64,000 nt of DNA, from assembly GCA_900498135.1 (NCBI GenBank), contig LR026961.1:2248628-2312627 (forward strand). Direction: 5' to 3'. The position numbers and the translations under genes were made by a program. The notes under the pieces were generated by a model, which saw only the letters and a list, made by a program, of their open reading frames with translations, was not told where the DNA came from and did no database searches. The stretch is from an uncultured Desulfatiglans sp. (lineage in GTDB: Bacteria > Desulfobacterota > DSM-4660 > Desulfatiglandales > Desulfatiglandaceae). Numbering within the stretch: position 1 is the first letter of the stretch; every line of letters starts with the position of its first letter. Below are positions 27,666 through 36,724 of the stretch, in pieces.

Positions 27666-28574
27666 TTACGGCTTGGAGGCGACGGCATCCGGGAAAAAGG
27701 CCTGGCGGCCCTGGATCCGGTATTCTCCGATCAACTGCTGCCCGCGCGGGGAGACCAGCCATTTCGCCAGGCGTTCCGCGGACTCGAATCGAACGTGGGG
27801 GTGTTTCGCCGGGCTGACGGGAATGATCCCGTAAGGGTTGAAGAGCGTCGGGTCTCCTTCGCACAGGATTTCTAAATCCAGCCCCTGATCCCGGCCGTAT
27901 TTGTATTGGAGATAGGTCCCGCGATCGGTCAGGGTGTAGGCCTGCTTTTCTTCAGCGAAGGTCAGCGTCTTGCCCATGCCTTGACCGATGGAGATGTACC
28001 AGTCTGCAGGGGATGCCGGTTCGGCCTGAGTGATCGTCCTCCTCTTTCCGGAAAGGTCGACATCCCGTTTAGCAGTGGTCAGGGGAATGTCTGCCGCCTT
28101 CCAAAGGAGCTGTTCTTTTGCATGGGTACCGCTGTCATCTCCTCTTGAAATCCACTTTGAACGGCTCTCGTAGATCTTTTTCATGGCGGCGGAGGCCTCG
28201 GTGAGGCCCTTGATTTTGGCAGGGTCGTTTGCCGGACCCAGGATGACGAAGTCGTTATGCATCACCGCCAACCGGTAGGCCCCGAAGCCATCGGCTACAA
28301 ACTGCTCCTCGCGCGGTTTGTCATGCACGAAGACGATGTCCACGTTTCCGTCCATCCCGTCCCGCAGCGCGGCGCCGGTTCCTTTAGCGAGAACCCTGAC
28401 CTCGATGCCCGTTTCGCGTGTGAATTCCGGCAGCAGAAAATCCAGCAGGCCGCTGTTTTCCGTACTGGTGGTCGTGCTCATTTTCAGGGTGTCCTGCGCA
28501 TAAACCCCTTGGATGAACGTCAGGGTCAGGAGAACCGTTCCGATGAGAGAAAGCAAACATGCCCGTTTTGTCAT
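27666..28574 (-). CDS. tupA: Tungstate-binding periplasmic protein
   Basis: A 302-residue solute-binding protein with a signal peptide (LLSLIGTVLLTLTFIQGVYA, likely cut before QDTL). The mature start KMSTTTSTENSG carries the TTTS oxyanion motif that distinguishes TupA from ModA. FVHDKPREEQFV and SRGDDSGTHAKE are further TupA signatures. It is the first gene of tupABC. The gene's upstream region contains repeat copy D. Confidence 0.92.
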   Translation of the reverse strand: MTKRACLLSLIGTVLLTLTFIQGVYAQDTLKMSTTTSTENSGLLDFLLPEFTRETGIEVRVLAKGTGAALRDGMDGNVDIVFVHDKPREEQFVADGFGAYRLAVMHNDFVILGPANDPAKIKGLTEASAAMKKIYESRSKWISRGDDSGTHAKEQLLWKAADIPLTTAKRDVDLSGKRRTITQAEPASPADWYISIGQGMGKTLTFAEEKQAYTLTDRGTYLQYKYGRDQGLDLEILCEGDPTLFNPYGIIPVSPAKHPHVRFESAERLAKWLVSPRGQQLIGEYRIQGRQAFFPDAVASKP

Positions 28575-28752
28575 TGGATGCCTCCGAAAACAAAAAAATG
28601 GTCATTGGGAATGGAAAATTGCAGTGCGCTTCGGCATCGATCCACAACGCCGCTCTTCCTTTTGAAGAGCTTCCGATTGAAGGCAATCTATCAGAGACGC
28701 TCTTCTCTGTAAAGAAGGGGCGTCAGCGAACCGATATTTCTTCCAATAAGCA

Positions 28753-29066
28753 GGTTTCCACCCGGAAAGGGTCTTTTCGGCCAATCTCGGCTTCAATCTG
28801 CAGGTTTGCTTGTGCATGGCGACCACCAGGCCGCCTCCGCACGCATGATTTCCTCGATATCGACCAAACTGGAATCCGTCGCGGCGGGGGGACCAAGCAC
28901 GCGCAGCGTGTAAAAAAACCGGGAACCGCGGTGAACCGGTGGGACTGGGTACCCGCGGGGTGTGAAGAAACCGGGTCCCGCCTCGCAGGGGTGGGACTGA
29001 GCACCCGAAGGGTGTAAAGAAAAATCCTCGTTTCCGGATGGGGAACTGGATTCTACCGGGAGATCT
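28753..29066 (+). repeat. Dispersed intergenic repeat, copy D (three hairpin modules)
   Basis: The longest copy. Left end GTTTCCACCCGGAAAGG, middle GTTTGCTTGTGC, inner palindrome GCGACCACCAGGCCGCC, and right end ATCCTCGTTTCCGGATGG. Between core and right end are three tandem hairpin modules. Their first stems read CACGCGCAGCGTG, ACCCGCGGGGT and CACCCGAAGGGTG: different bases but the same paired geometry. No gene overlaps it. Confidence 0.85.
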
Positions 29067-29384
29067 ATTTTGGCTGGACACCAGTCCATAAATGATCGGA
29101 GCCGTTTTCTTCCTCCTGAGAAACCGAATAGGAACCAAAAAAATCAGCTGGGTTCCGATGTTTCTGGAATCGGAATTACATCTTGCTGGCGGTTGTGAAA
29201 TCAGATATCTTGAAAAGAAATGCCCCGGTGGTGAAAGGCCTTTCCGGAATCCTGCTCATGCCTCGGAGGCATCCGTGATTCCAGGACCTCGAAGGGGTTT
29301 TGTTTTTTTCGCCCCTGAAGGAGATACGGCGCTCCAACGCAACGATGGGGAATGATTTACAATCTGACGAAGGAGAATAAGTGC

Positions 29385-30419
29385 ATGCGAACGTGGCGAG
29401 TGAAACAATGGATGATGGGTTTGCTGGTGGGTTTTTTGCTGTTGGCTGGAGGCCTGTGTTCATGGGCGGCGGAGGAGGCATCGAAAGGCGACGGAGATGC
29501 GGCCGACAAGGGTAAGGAGATCGTGGCCAAGGTCAACGGCGTGGCCATCACGGAGAAGGAGCTTGATCAGGAAATGAGCATCGTGAGCGATCGCCTCATG
29601 CAGATGGGGAGACCCGTCGGCAAGGATCAAATGGGTGCGCTCAGGAAGAACATGCTCGAGCAACTGATCGCTTGGGAACTTTTCTATCAGGAGGCCCAGA
29701 GGCAGAAACTCGAGGTTTCTGATGAGGCCGTTGCTGAGAGTCTTAGCGGTTTCAAAAAGCAGTTCGCCGATGAAAAAGAGGCTGAAGCGCAGATGGGGAA
29801 AATGGGGTTTTCCGAGGAAGAGATGACCCGTATGACGAAACGGAAAATGACCATTCAGGCCTTGTTGGAGAAAGAAGTGGTGGAGAAAATAGAGGTTACG
29901 GATGCCGAGGCCAAGGCCTATTATGATGAGAATCCTCAGTATTTTGAAAAACCGGAAATGGTCCGGGCGAGCCATATCCTGATCAAAGTTCCTGCCGATG
30001 CCGATGAGGAAACCAAGGCCGCCGCCCGCAAGAAACTCGAGGCAGTCCAGGAGAGACTGAAAAAGGGCGAGGATTTCGGGGCGCTGGCCAAAGAGGTCTC
30101 CGAATGCCCCAGCGCGGCGAACGGCGGCGACCTTGGTCCATTTCCTGCGGATAAGATGGTGAAGCCCTTTTCCGATGCGGCGTTTGCCCTCGAACCCGGC
30201 AATGTGAGCGGGATTGTCGAAACGCAATTTGGTTATCATCTCATCCGCTCCGCCGAAAAGATTCCACCGTCCAAGGTTTCTTTCGAAGAGGTCAAGGATC
30301 GAATCAGGGAATTTCTGAAAGAGCAGAAGGTTCAGAAGGCGTTGGGAGCCTATGCCGCTGAGTTGACTGCCAAGGCGGACATAGAACGGATCGGCGGGGA
30401 GCCGGACCCGGTGGAATAA
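29385..30419 (+). CDS. PpiC-type peptidyl-prolyl isomerase / periplasmic foldase
   Basis: A 344-residue SurA/PrsA-like chaperone. The N-terminal signal (WMMGLLVGFLLLAGGLCSWA) directs it to the periplasm. A SurA-N-like helical domain follows (EIVAKVNGVAITEKELDQEM), then a parvulin domain of about residues 190-285 with RASHILIKV, ECPSAANGGDLGPF and QFGYHLIRS. ATG 29385 has AAGGAG nine bases upstream; the more upstream ATG at 29352 lacks one. It appears monocistronic. Confidence 0.9.
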   Translation: MRTWRVKQWMMGLLVGFLLLAGGLCSWAAEEASKGDGDAADKGKEIVAKVNGVAITEKELDQEMSIVSDRLMQMGRPVGKDQMGALRKNMLEQLIAWELFYQEAQRQKLEVSDEAVAESLSGFKKQFADEKEAEAQMGKMGFSEEEMTRMTKRKMTIQALLEKEVVEKIEVTDAEAKAYYDENPQYFEKPEMVRASHILIKVPADADEETKAAARKKLEAVQERLKKGEDFGALAKEVSECPSAANGGDLGPFPADKMVKPFSDAAFALEPGNVSGIVETQFGYHLIRSAEKIPPSKVSFEEVKDRIREFLKEQKVQKALGAYAAELTAKADIERIGGEPDPVE

Positions 30420-30729
30420 TCGTGTGGAACAGTCTGTGGGGCCAAATAAGGGAATAATAGGTTCGGTAAGGTTCGATTGGTTTTCTGCTTGACTATCGCT
30501 CTTGATCTTATTCTACTGTTGGAAAATGGGATGGGCTTTGTTTAAAGGCCGCGACTGAGCGGTTGCGACCGGATTGCGCGCCTGTCGGCGCTGGATCTTC
30601 ATTCCGGGCGGGTGCCGTCGAACTGAAAGGCGGGAGGGCATTGCCGGTCATGCTGCCGATCGATGCCTGCTTCGGCTTGAAAAGATGTTAACGAGGGGCC
30701 CCGGATGAGCAGGGGCTGCCGATGCATCG

Positions 30730-30837
30730 ATGAAAGGAGGTCCTGGCTTCAAGACCTTTTCCGAGGGGCAGCGCGTTCTGTTCGATGTCGAAGAGAGCCC
30801 TCGTGGGCCGGTGGCCAAGAACGTCTCGGTACCCTGA
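30730..30837 (+). pseudogene. Cold-shock domain relic (C-terminal half)
   Basis: A 35-codon frame reads GFKTFSEGQRVLFDVEESPR followed by GPVAKNVSVP and a stop. This matches the last two strands of CspA-type proteins (typical form: GFKSLxEGQxVxFxVxxGxxGPxAxNV). The RNP1 and RNP2 half (KGFGFI) is not found upstream in any frame, so the gene is truncated or decayed. It lies in a 600-base stretch that otherwise shows no gene. Confidence 0.5.
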
Positions 30838-31022
30838 CGAGCCTCTATCGATATCCAGTAAAGGTTCCAGCCGGGAGTGAAAAGCGCATCGGATCGTTCA
30901 ACCTCTTCCGCTTGGTGACGGGGCTGAACGACCTGCCGTCACCGGCTGGATGGGGAGCCTCGTTGCGGGAAAAATTTTTGACTATTGCCTGGTCAGATGT
31001 TATAAGAAAAAACTTATTGGCC

Positions 31023-31110
31023 GGAGGGATGGCCGAGTGGTTTAAGGCGGCGGTCTTGAAAACCGCTGTCCCGAAAGGGGCCGTGGGTTCGAATCCTACT
31101 CCCTCCGCCA
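31023..31110 (+). tRNA. tRNA-Ser (UGA anticodon)
   Basis: Class II tRNA with acceptor stem GGAGGGA/TCCCTCC, discriminator G and encoded CCA. The anticodon loop CTTGAAA gives anticodon TGA. A long variable arm (about 15 nt, CTGTCCCGAAAGGGGCC region) and T-loop GGTTCGAATCC are present. It reads codons UCA/UCG. It is followed by a second tRNA-Ser gene. Confidence 0.95.
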
Positions 31111-31165
31111 CTCCTTCCTGGCAACGATCGGTGCGGCCTTTGCTATCGAGGCGGCACGGACACAC

Positions 31166-31259
31166 GGAGAGATGGCCGAGTCGGCTGAAGGCGCTCGCCT
31201 GCTAAGCGAGTGTGGGGTGTCAAGCCTCACCGAGGGTTCGAATCCCTCTCTCTCCGCCA
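31166..31259 (+). tRNA. tRNA-Ser (GCU anticodon)
   Basis: Class II tRNA with acceptor stem GGAGAGA/TCTCTCC, discriminator G and encoded CCA. The anticodon loop CTGCTAA gives GCT, reading AGC/AGU codons. A long variable arm and GGTTCGAATCC T-arm are clear. It lies 55 bases after tRNA-Ser(UGA) and is followed by a terminator, so both are probably one transcript. Confidence 0.95.
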
Positions 31260-31273
31260 GATTTCAAATACGT

Positions 31274-31300
31274 ACGGGACTTTATCGGGTCCCGTTTTTT
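31274..31300 (+). terminator. Terminator of the tRNA-Ser pair
   Basis: ACGGGAC, an eight-base loop, GTCCCGT and a run of T. A seven-pair perfect stem followed directly by the T-tract, 15 bases after the CCA end of tRNA-Ser(GCU). Confidence 0.88.
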
Positions 31301-31396
31301 GTGCGATTTTTATTCCATAGCGCCTCCGGTGTGAGGGCTTTTGCTTCGAAATGGCTGTAATTGGTCTCCATGCGGAAATACTGTTTTGACGCAATA

Positions 31397-31641
31397 GTTT
31401 CCAGTCCGGAAATGGGGATTTTTCTTTACACCCTTCGGATGCTCAGTTTCACCCCTTTGGGGCGGGTCGCGGTTTCTTCACACCCTTCGGATGCTCAGTC
31501 TCACCCCCTGGGGACGGGTCCCGGTTTGACTAAAATTGAGAAAATCAAACGGTTGTGCGGAGGAGACCTGGTGGTTTCCGCACGAGCAAGTGCACCGATT
31601 GACGCAGAGATGGGGTGAAAAGACCATTTCCGGAAGGAAAC
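31397..31641 (-). repeat. Dispersed intergenic repeat, copy E
   Basis: Reverse-oriented copy with two tandem hairpin modules (CACCCTTCGGATGCTCAG twice, with CACCCCTTTGGGGCGGG and CACCCCCTGGGGACGGG). Ends are GTTTCCAGTCCGGAAATGG and CCATTTCCGGAAGGAAAC. The inner palindrome is altered to AGACCTGGTGGTTTCC. It lies between the tRNA genes and the 3' end of the cysteine synthase fusion gene. Confidence 0.85.
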
Positions 31642-31732
31642 CTGCTGGTCTGACAGTGTAAAATGGAACGGGGATCCTGGGATCCCCGCTTTTTGAAGGT
31701 GTTTGAATTTCGTGTGTTCCCGGGGGCATTGT

Positions 31733-34066
31733 TCAGGACTTGCCGGGGCCTGTCGAGGTGCGCTGCCAGATCGTCCCTTCGGGCGTGTCCAGGAGCTCGA
31801 TGCCGCGCTCTTTGAGCCGGTCGCGGATGCGGTCGGCCGTTTCCCAGTCCTTTCTGCGGCGCGCCTCCGCTCTGGCGCGGATCGATGCTTCGATCTCGCC
31901 TTCGAGCGCGGCGGGTTCGAGGTCCAATACGCCGAGGACGCCGTTGACGGCCGCGAGGATTTCCAGAAACTTCTGTTTATCCGCTTTGGCGAGCATGTTG
32001 CGGTCCAGGAGTCCGTTGACGCGGCGGATGAATTGAAAAAGGGCCGCAAGGGCGGCTGCGACATTCAGATCGTCGTCCAGGGCTTCGGTAAAACCGTGGC
32101 GCAGGTCGTAAACGATCTGGTCCGCTTCGGGTTCGCTGCGGCCGTCCGGGCAGTTGTGGATCCGTTGGACGAATCCGTCGAGCCGTGCGATGGTGCTGCG
32201 GGCCGCGTTCAGCTTCGTCCAGGAAAAGACGATAGGTTTCCGGTAATGCCGGCTGAGGATCAGGAACCGGATGTCCCTGCCGCTGTACCCCTGTTCGAAG
32301 ATTTCTCTCAGTGTGAGCCCTTCCACATCGGCGGCCTTCGAGGTGCGCTTGCCGTTGACCAGGACGTTTTCATGGTGCACCCAGTAGTTGGCCGGCGGCT
32401 GATTGGTGAGGGCCTGGCTGATGGCGATGGCGTTTTCATGGTGCGGGAAGATCAGTTCGATACCGCTCGTGTGGATGTCATAGGTGGGCCCGAGGTATTT
32501 CATGGCCATAGCGGAGCACTCGAGGTGCCAGCTCGGCAGGACGTTCCCCCACTGGGTCTGGTAGAAGATCCCCCGTTTGAGGGCGTTCAGGGTGGCGCGC
32601 TTGAGAAGGGTGAAATCCCGTGGGTTGTCTTTCTCGTAATTGTCGAGATCCACGGTCTTGCCCACCCGGATCTTCGTCAGGTCGATGTGCGAGAGATTCC
32701 CGTAAGGTTTGAAGCGGGAGATGTCGAAGTAGATGGAGCGGAACTTCTCGTAGGCGTAACCTTTTTGAAGCAGCCTGCGCGCAAGATCGATCATCTCCTC
32801 GACATGCTCGCTGGCCTTGGGGTAAACCGTGGCGGGCTCGATGCCGAGGCGTTCGATATCCTCCATAAAAGCGCGATTGAATCCTTCGGTAAAATCCTTC
32901 AAAGGCATCCCAGCCTTCTCGGCGCCCTGGATCGTGCGGTCGTCGAGGTCCGTCAGGTTCGTCACAAGGGTGACACGGTACCCCTTGAAGCCCAGGTAGC
33001 GTCGGAGGAGATCCGCGAAGAGAAAACGACGTGCGTGCCCGAGGTGGATGTACTGGCAGAGCGTCGGCCCGCAGCAGTACATCTTGACGTGGTTTTCCTC
33101 GATGGGGATCAGCTCTTCCTTGCGGCGGCTGAAGGTGTTGTAGATGTGGAGCCCCGAGCGCTTTTTGGTGGTGAAAAGCGCGGTGCTGAGATACCGTTCG
33201 CCGCCGTCCGGCAGGAGGACCACGATCTTCCCTTCGGTCATTTCACGGGCGATGCGCAGGGCGACCGCCATGGCGGCCCCGGAACTCATGCCGACAAGCA
33301 TGCCCTCTTTCCGGGCAAGCTGGCGTGCGGTCTCGAAGGCCTCCTCATCGTCCACGTTTTCGATGCGGCTTAAAACACGCTTGTCGAAGATCCCGGGCTG
33401 GTAGGACTCCTTCATGTTCTTGAGGCCCTGGATCTTGTGTCCCATGTAAGGCTCCACCCCTACGATGGAGACATGGGGCGCCATCTCCGCGTAGCGTTTT
33501 GCAAGCCCCATCAGTGTTCCGCTGGTGCCCATGGTTGCAACGATCGCGCTCACCTGCCCTGCGGTCTGCTCCCAGATCTCGAGGGCCGTCCCCATGTAAT
33601 GCGCCTTCCAGTTATTCTCGTTGTTGAACTGGTCCGCCAGCCAGTATTTGTCGGGGGCCTCGCGCATGAGGTTGTAGACGTATTCGATCGCCCCGTCGGT
33701 CCCCATGTGGGCCGGCGTGAATTTGATCTCCGCCCCGAAGGCCTTGAGGATCTTGACCCGCTCTTCGCTGACGGACTCCGACATGCTCAGAAGAATGCGA
33801 TAGCCTTTGACGGCGGCGACCATGGCGAGGCCGATTCCCGTATTGCCGCTGGTCGCCTCCAGGATGATCTTGTCCCGGGTAAGCTCTCCGCTCCTCTCCG
33901 CTTCTTCTATCATATACAGGGCCGGCCGGTCCTTGATGGACCCTCCGGGGTTGAAGTATTCGAGCTTTGCCAGGACCTCGACGGATTGATTGGGATTCAG
34001 GCGATGGATCGGGACGAGGGGTGTGTGTCCAACATGATCCAGGATATTGTTGCGCTGTGTTTGCAT
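31733..34066 (-). CDS. Cysteine synthase / cysteinyl-tRNA synthetase fusion
   Basis: A 777-residue two-domain protein. Residues 1-305 are an O-acetylserine sulfhydrylase-type PLP enzyme: FNPGGSIKDR (PLP lysine K45), TSGNTGIGLA, GTSGTLMG and SSGAAM. Residues about 320-777 are a full class I cysteinyl-tRNA synthetase: YNTFSRRKEE, HIGH-like HLGHARRF, zinc ligands in CGPTLCQ, WHLECS and FPHHEN, and the usual C-terminal ARRRKDWETADRIRDRL. Odd points: KMSKS is GKRTSKA, and the GGGxDL loop is TSGIEL. The ATG at 34066 is preferred (GGCGGAG upstream). A role coupling cysteine synthesis to charging is inferred; a different cysteine ligase is possible. Confidence 0.85.
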   Translation of the reverse strand: MQTQRNNILDHVGHTPLVPIHRLNPNQSVEVLAKLEYFNPGGSIKDRPALYMIEEAERSGELTRDKIILEATSGNTGIGLAMVAAVKGYRILLSMSESVSEERVKILKAFGAEIKFTPAHMGTDGAIEYVYNLMREAPDKYWLADQFNNENNWKAHYMGTALEIWEQTAGQVSAIVATMGTSGTLMGLAKRYAEMAPHVSIVGVEPYMGHKIQGLKNMKESYQPGIFDKRVLSRIENVDDEEAFETARQLARKEGMLVGMSSGAAMAVALRIAREMTEGKIVVLLPDGGERYLSTALFTTKKRSGLHIYNTFSRRKEELIPIEENHVKMYCCGPTLCQYIHLGHARRFLFADLLRRYLGFKGYRVTLVTNLTDLDDRTIQGAEKAGMPLKDFTEGFNRAFMEDIERLGIEPATVYPKASEHVEEMIDLARRLLQKGYAYEKFRSIYFDISRFKPYGNLSHIDLTKIRVGKTVDLDNYEKDNPRDFTLLKRATLNALKRGIFYQTQWGNVLPSWHLECSAMAMKYLGPTYDIHTSGIELIFPHHENAIAISQALTNQPPANYWVHHENVLVNGKRTSKAADVEGLTLREIFEQGYSGRDIRFLILSRHYRKPIVFSWTKLNAARSTIARLDGFVQRIHNCPDGRSEPEADQIVYDLRHGFTEALDDDLNVAAALAALFQFIRRVNGLLDRNMLAKADKQKFLEILAAVNGVLGVLDLEPAALEGEIEASIRARAEARRRKDWETADRIRDRLKERGIELLDTPEGTIWQRTSTGPGKS

Positions 34067-34417
34067 TGGTGATTGCTCCGCCGGGATCATCCTATCAGCC
34101 GGAAAGTGATCGTGTTTCTTGGCAGGGAACGGGCTCTTGCCGGGCAAATCACTACCGGATGGATGCGATTTGATTTCAGCATAAACAAAAATTTTATAAA
34201 ATTGACAGAGCATTTGCAACGGGCAATTTTCCTCTACGGTCTTGAATCGTTTGGGGGATCGTTTATACTGCAGGGATGGCGGTTGTCAGGAGGCACGGCT
34301 CATCCCGGGGGTTTTCAGGCAGAAACTTCTGTTCTTTTCCGGAGAGCGTTTCGTAGCGTGCAATAGCTGGCAATCCATGAATGACCTTTATCAGTCTCCA
34401 AGAAACGCTGTGGATGG

Positions 34418-35750
34418 ATGGCCTTCCCTTTCAGAATATTCCTGACCCTGTTTTCCTCCGTTTTCGTGACTACCATGGGGGCGGGTTTGGTGGCGCCGCT
34501 CCTGCCCGTTTACGCCCACGAACTCGGTGCCGAAGCGCTCGAGGTCGGCTTGATTTTCGGCTCTTTTTCGCTGACGCGGAGCCTGTTCGTCCCCTATTTC
34601 GGCAAATGGTCGGACCGCCGGGGCCGCAAGCCCTTCATCGTGATCGGACTATTCGGCTATTTTCTTGTATCGTTGGCCTTTGCAGCGATGGAGGGGGTCT
34701 GGTCGCTGATTGCGATCCGGCTTGCACAAGGCTTCGCTTCCGCCATGGTGCTGCCGGTGGCCCAGGCCTATGTGGGCATTATCAGACCGGAACACGAAGA
34801 GGGCAGGATCATGGCGGATGAAAACCCCTGCGCCAGCCTTAATAGTATCAGGGTCCAGATGTCTTTCGAGGCTGGCGCAGGGGTTTTCATCCGCCATGAT
34901 CCTGCCGGTGGCCCAGGCCTATGTAGGCGACTTGACCCCTACAGGCTGGGAAGGCCGGATGATGGGGGTGTTCAATGTCGCCCTCTACTTCGGTTTGAGC
35001 GCGGGCCCGGTGCTCGGCGGGGTGCTCAAGGATTTGGCGGGCATCGATGCGTCCTTCCTCAGCATGGGGGCGCTTGCCTTGTTTGGTTTTCTGTTGAGCC
35101 TGGTTCTCCTGCCGCGCGAGATGAAAAACCGGACGAAGGACGCTGCCGCCGCGAAATCGGGATCCAGGCACCCGGGTGGACCCGGGTATCGGGCCCTTCT
35201 GAAGACCCCGGCGGTGCGCGCGCTTTTCCTGTTCAGGGTGACCTTTACGACCGCGATAGGCATCACCTGGACCTTTCTGCCGCTTGGCGCGGGGACCCGC
35301 CTTGGGCTTTCGAGCTCCGCCATCGGTTTCGTCGTCATGGTGAACGTGCTCGTCGCCGCCCTTTGCCAGGCCCCCATGGGCTACCTTGCAGACCGGATCG
35401 ACAAAGGGCTCATGGTCGGTATCGGTGGGGTGATGGGCATCGGGGCGATGCTCTTTTTGAACGAGGCCTCGACCTTCTGGGGGCTTGTCCTGGCCAACGG
35501 CCTCTTCGGTCTGGCCGGAGGGGTCGCCTTCCCGCCGGTGATGGCCCTGGGGGTGATCGAAGGTCGTTCGGCGCGGGCGATGGGAAGCCTGATGGGGGTC
35601 TTGGCATTGGCGCACAGCCTCGGCATGCTCGCAGGGCCTGTGCTGGGGGGATTTTTCATCGACTGGGTTGCTTTTGATTGGGTTTTCAGGCTTGGGGCGG
35701 GGATCATCGCGCTCGGAACCCTGATTTTCTGGATGCAATATAAAAGGTGA
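34418..35750 (+). pseudogene. MFS transporter gene, disrupted by a foldback/duplication
   Basis: The N-terminal part (MAFPFRIFLTLFSSVF to RLAQGFASAMVLPVAQAYVG and EEGRIM) is in one frame to about 34818. The rest, from RLAQGFSSAMILPVAQAYVG to the end at 35750, is in another frame. The same 20-residue segment is thus encoded twice in slightly different form, separated by the 38-bp inverted repeat. The remaining C-terminal half carries typical MFS helices and the cytosolic GYLADRIDKG loop. As read, no intact 12-helix protein can be made. Either a real rearrangement or an assembly chimera explains this. Confidence 0.75.
34802..34906. repeat. 38-bp perfect inverted repeat with 29-bp loop
   Basis: Arms 34802-34839 and 34869-34906 are exact reverse complements (left arm begins GGCAGGATCATGGCGG, right arm ends CCGCCATGATCCTGCC). 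The loop is 29 bases and AT-richer than its surroundings. The right arm is genuine MFS coding sequence (LAQGFSSAM...), so the left arm is an inverted copy of it. Confidence 0.95.
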
Positions 35751-35754
35751 GACT

Positions 35755-35988
35755 ATGGAGTCTTATGGCGTCATCGAGGTCGATCTGTTTTCGGAGGAGG
35801 TCGGCGACGCGGATCACCCCGAAGCGGTCCGCTTCAGGGAGATGCTGGAGGATGTGGCGGCTGAACACGGCTGTTTTCTGATCTACTTCGAGGTAGAGAA
35901 GGGGACCGTCGAGTTCGCCTTCGACAGTGATGAACTGATGGCCAAGATCTTGAGGATTTTTGAGGATGGCGGACCGCGTAAGGCTTGA
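35755..35988 (+). CDS. Small acidic protein upstream of trmJ
   Basis: A 77-residue, acidic protein (MESYGVIEVDLFSEEVGDAD; FAFDSDELMAKILRIFED). It begins at ATG four bases after the MFS stop and its last 23 bases overlap trmJ. The pattern of alternating hydrophobic residues suggests a compact alpha/beta fold. I do not recognise the family. The overlaps on both sides suggest it is a true gene of a trmJ operon. Confidence 0.6.
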   Translation: MESYGVIEVDLFSEEVGDADHPEAVRFREMLEDVAAEHGCFLIYFEVEKGTVEFAFDSDELMAKILRIFEDGGPRKA

Positions 35989-36724
35989 TCGAGTCGGGAT
36001 CGTTCTGGTGGAGCCCCACATCCCGGAAAATATCGGTTCGGTCGCCCGCGCCATGCACAACATGGGCCTGTCACGGTTGACGGTGGTCAACCCCAAGAAC
36101 TGCGACCTGTCAAGGGTCCTTAAGACCGCTACCGGTTCTTCGATCGATGTGATCGAGGAGATGGACGTCCTGGAGGATTTCAGCGAAGCCGTGGGGCCTT
36201 TCGAGTTCGTCGTGGGCACGACCGCCCGCACCGGCACGCTGCGTCCGGCCTTGATGGAGCCGCGGGGACTTGCGCAGTCGCTGATCCCGATCACCTGCGA
36301 GAACCGGGTCGCCATTCTGTTCGGGCCCGAGGACAGAGGCCTTTCGAATGAACATCTGCGGCAGTGCCACACCATCGTCACCATCCCGACTGCCTCATTT
36401 TCCTCCTTGAACCTGGCCCAGGCAGTGATGGTGATCTGTTATGAACTCTTCCTGGCCGCCGCCGAGGCCCCGCATGTGGCCTTGCCACGCCTGGCCGACC
36501 GCTTCGAACTCGAGGGGATGTACGATCACCTCAAGACGGTGTTGACCAAGATCGGTTTCATCGACCGCCAGAATCCGGAGCACTGGATGATCAACATCCG
36601 CCGCTTCCTTTCACGGATGCCGCTGCGTGCGCGGGATGTCCGGATCATCCGCGGAATCTGCCGCCAGGTGGATTGGTACACGGGCCAGCACAGGCGGAAG
36701 ACCGAACGGGTTGATACCGATTGA
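35966..36724 (+). CDS. trmJ: tRNA (Cm32/Um32) 2'-O-methyltransferase TrmJ-type
   Basis: A 252-residue SPOUT methyltransferase. Motif 1 (VLVEPHIPENIGSVARAM), motif 2 (LFGPEDRGLSNEHL) and motif 3 (PTASFSSLNLAQAV) form the trefoil-knot SAM site. TrmJ methylates the 2'-oxygen at position 32 of several tRNAs. The C-terminal helical extension also matches TrmJ. ATG 35966 is chosen; a TTG six bases upstream is an alternative. It overlaps the preceding small gene. Confidence 0.85.
   Translation: MADRVRLDRVGIVLVEPHIPENIGSVARAMHNMGLSRLTVVNPKNCDLSRVLKTATGSSIDVIEEMDVLEDFSEAVGPFEFVVGTTARTGTLRPALMEPRGLAQSLIPITCENRVAILFGPEDRGLSNEHLRQCHTIVTIPTASFSSLNLAQAVMVICYELFLAAAEAPHVALPRLADRFELEGMYDHLKTVLTKIGFIDRQNPEHWMINIRRFLSRMPLRARDVRIIRGICRQVDWYTGQHRRKTERVDTD

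Noticed and set aside
30705..31205. 166-codon frame over the tRNA-Ser region
   Set aside because: It runs through tRNA-Ser(UGA) and into the start of tRNA-Ser(GCU) and is in another frame from the cold-shock relic.
31703..33373. Long open frame antisense to the cysteine synthase fusion
   Set aside because: It is the mirror of a conserved GC-rich gene; its product has no domain and no ribosome site.
34649..34897. Minus-strand frame through the inverted repeat
   Set aside because: Exists only because the inverted arms mirror coding sequence of the MFS gene.
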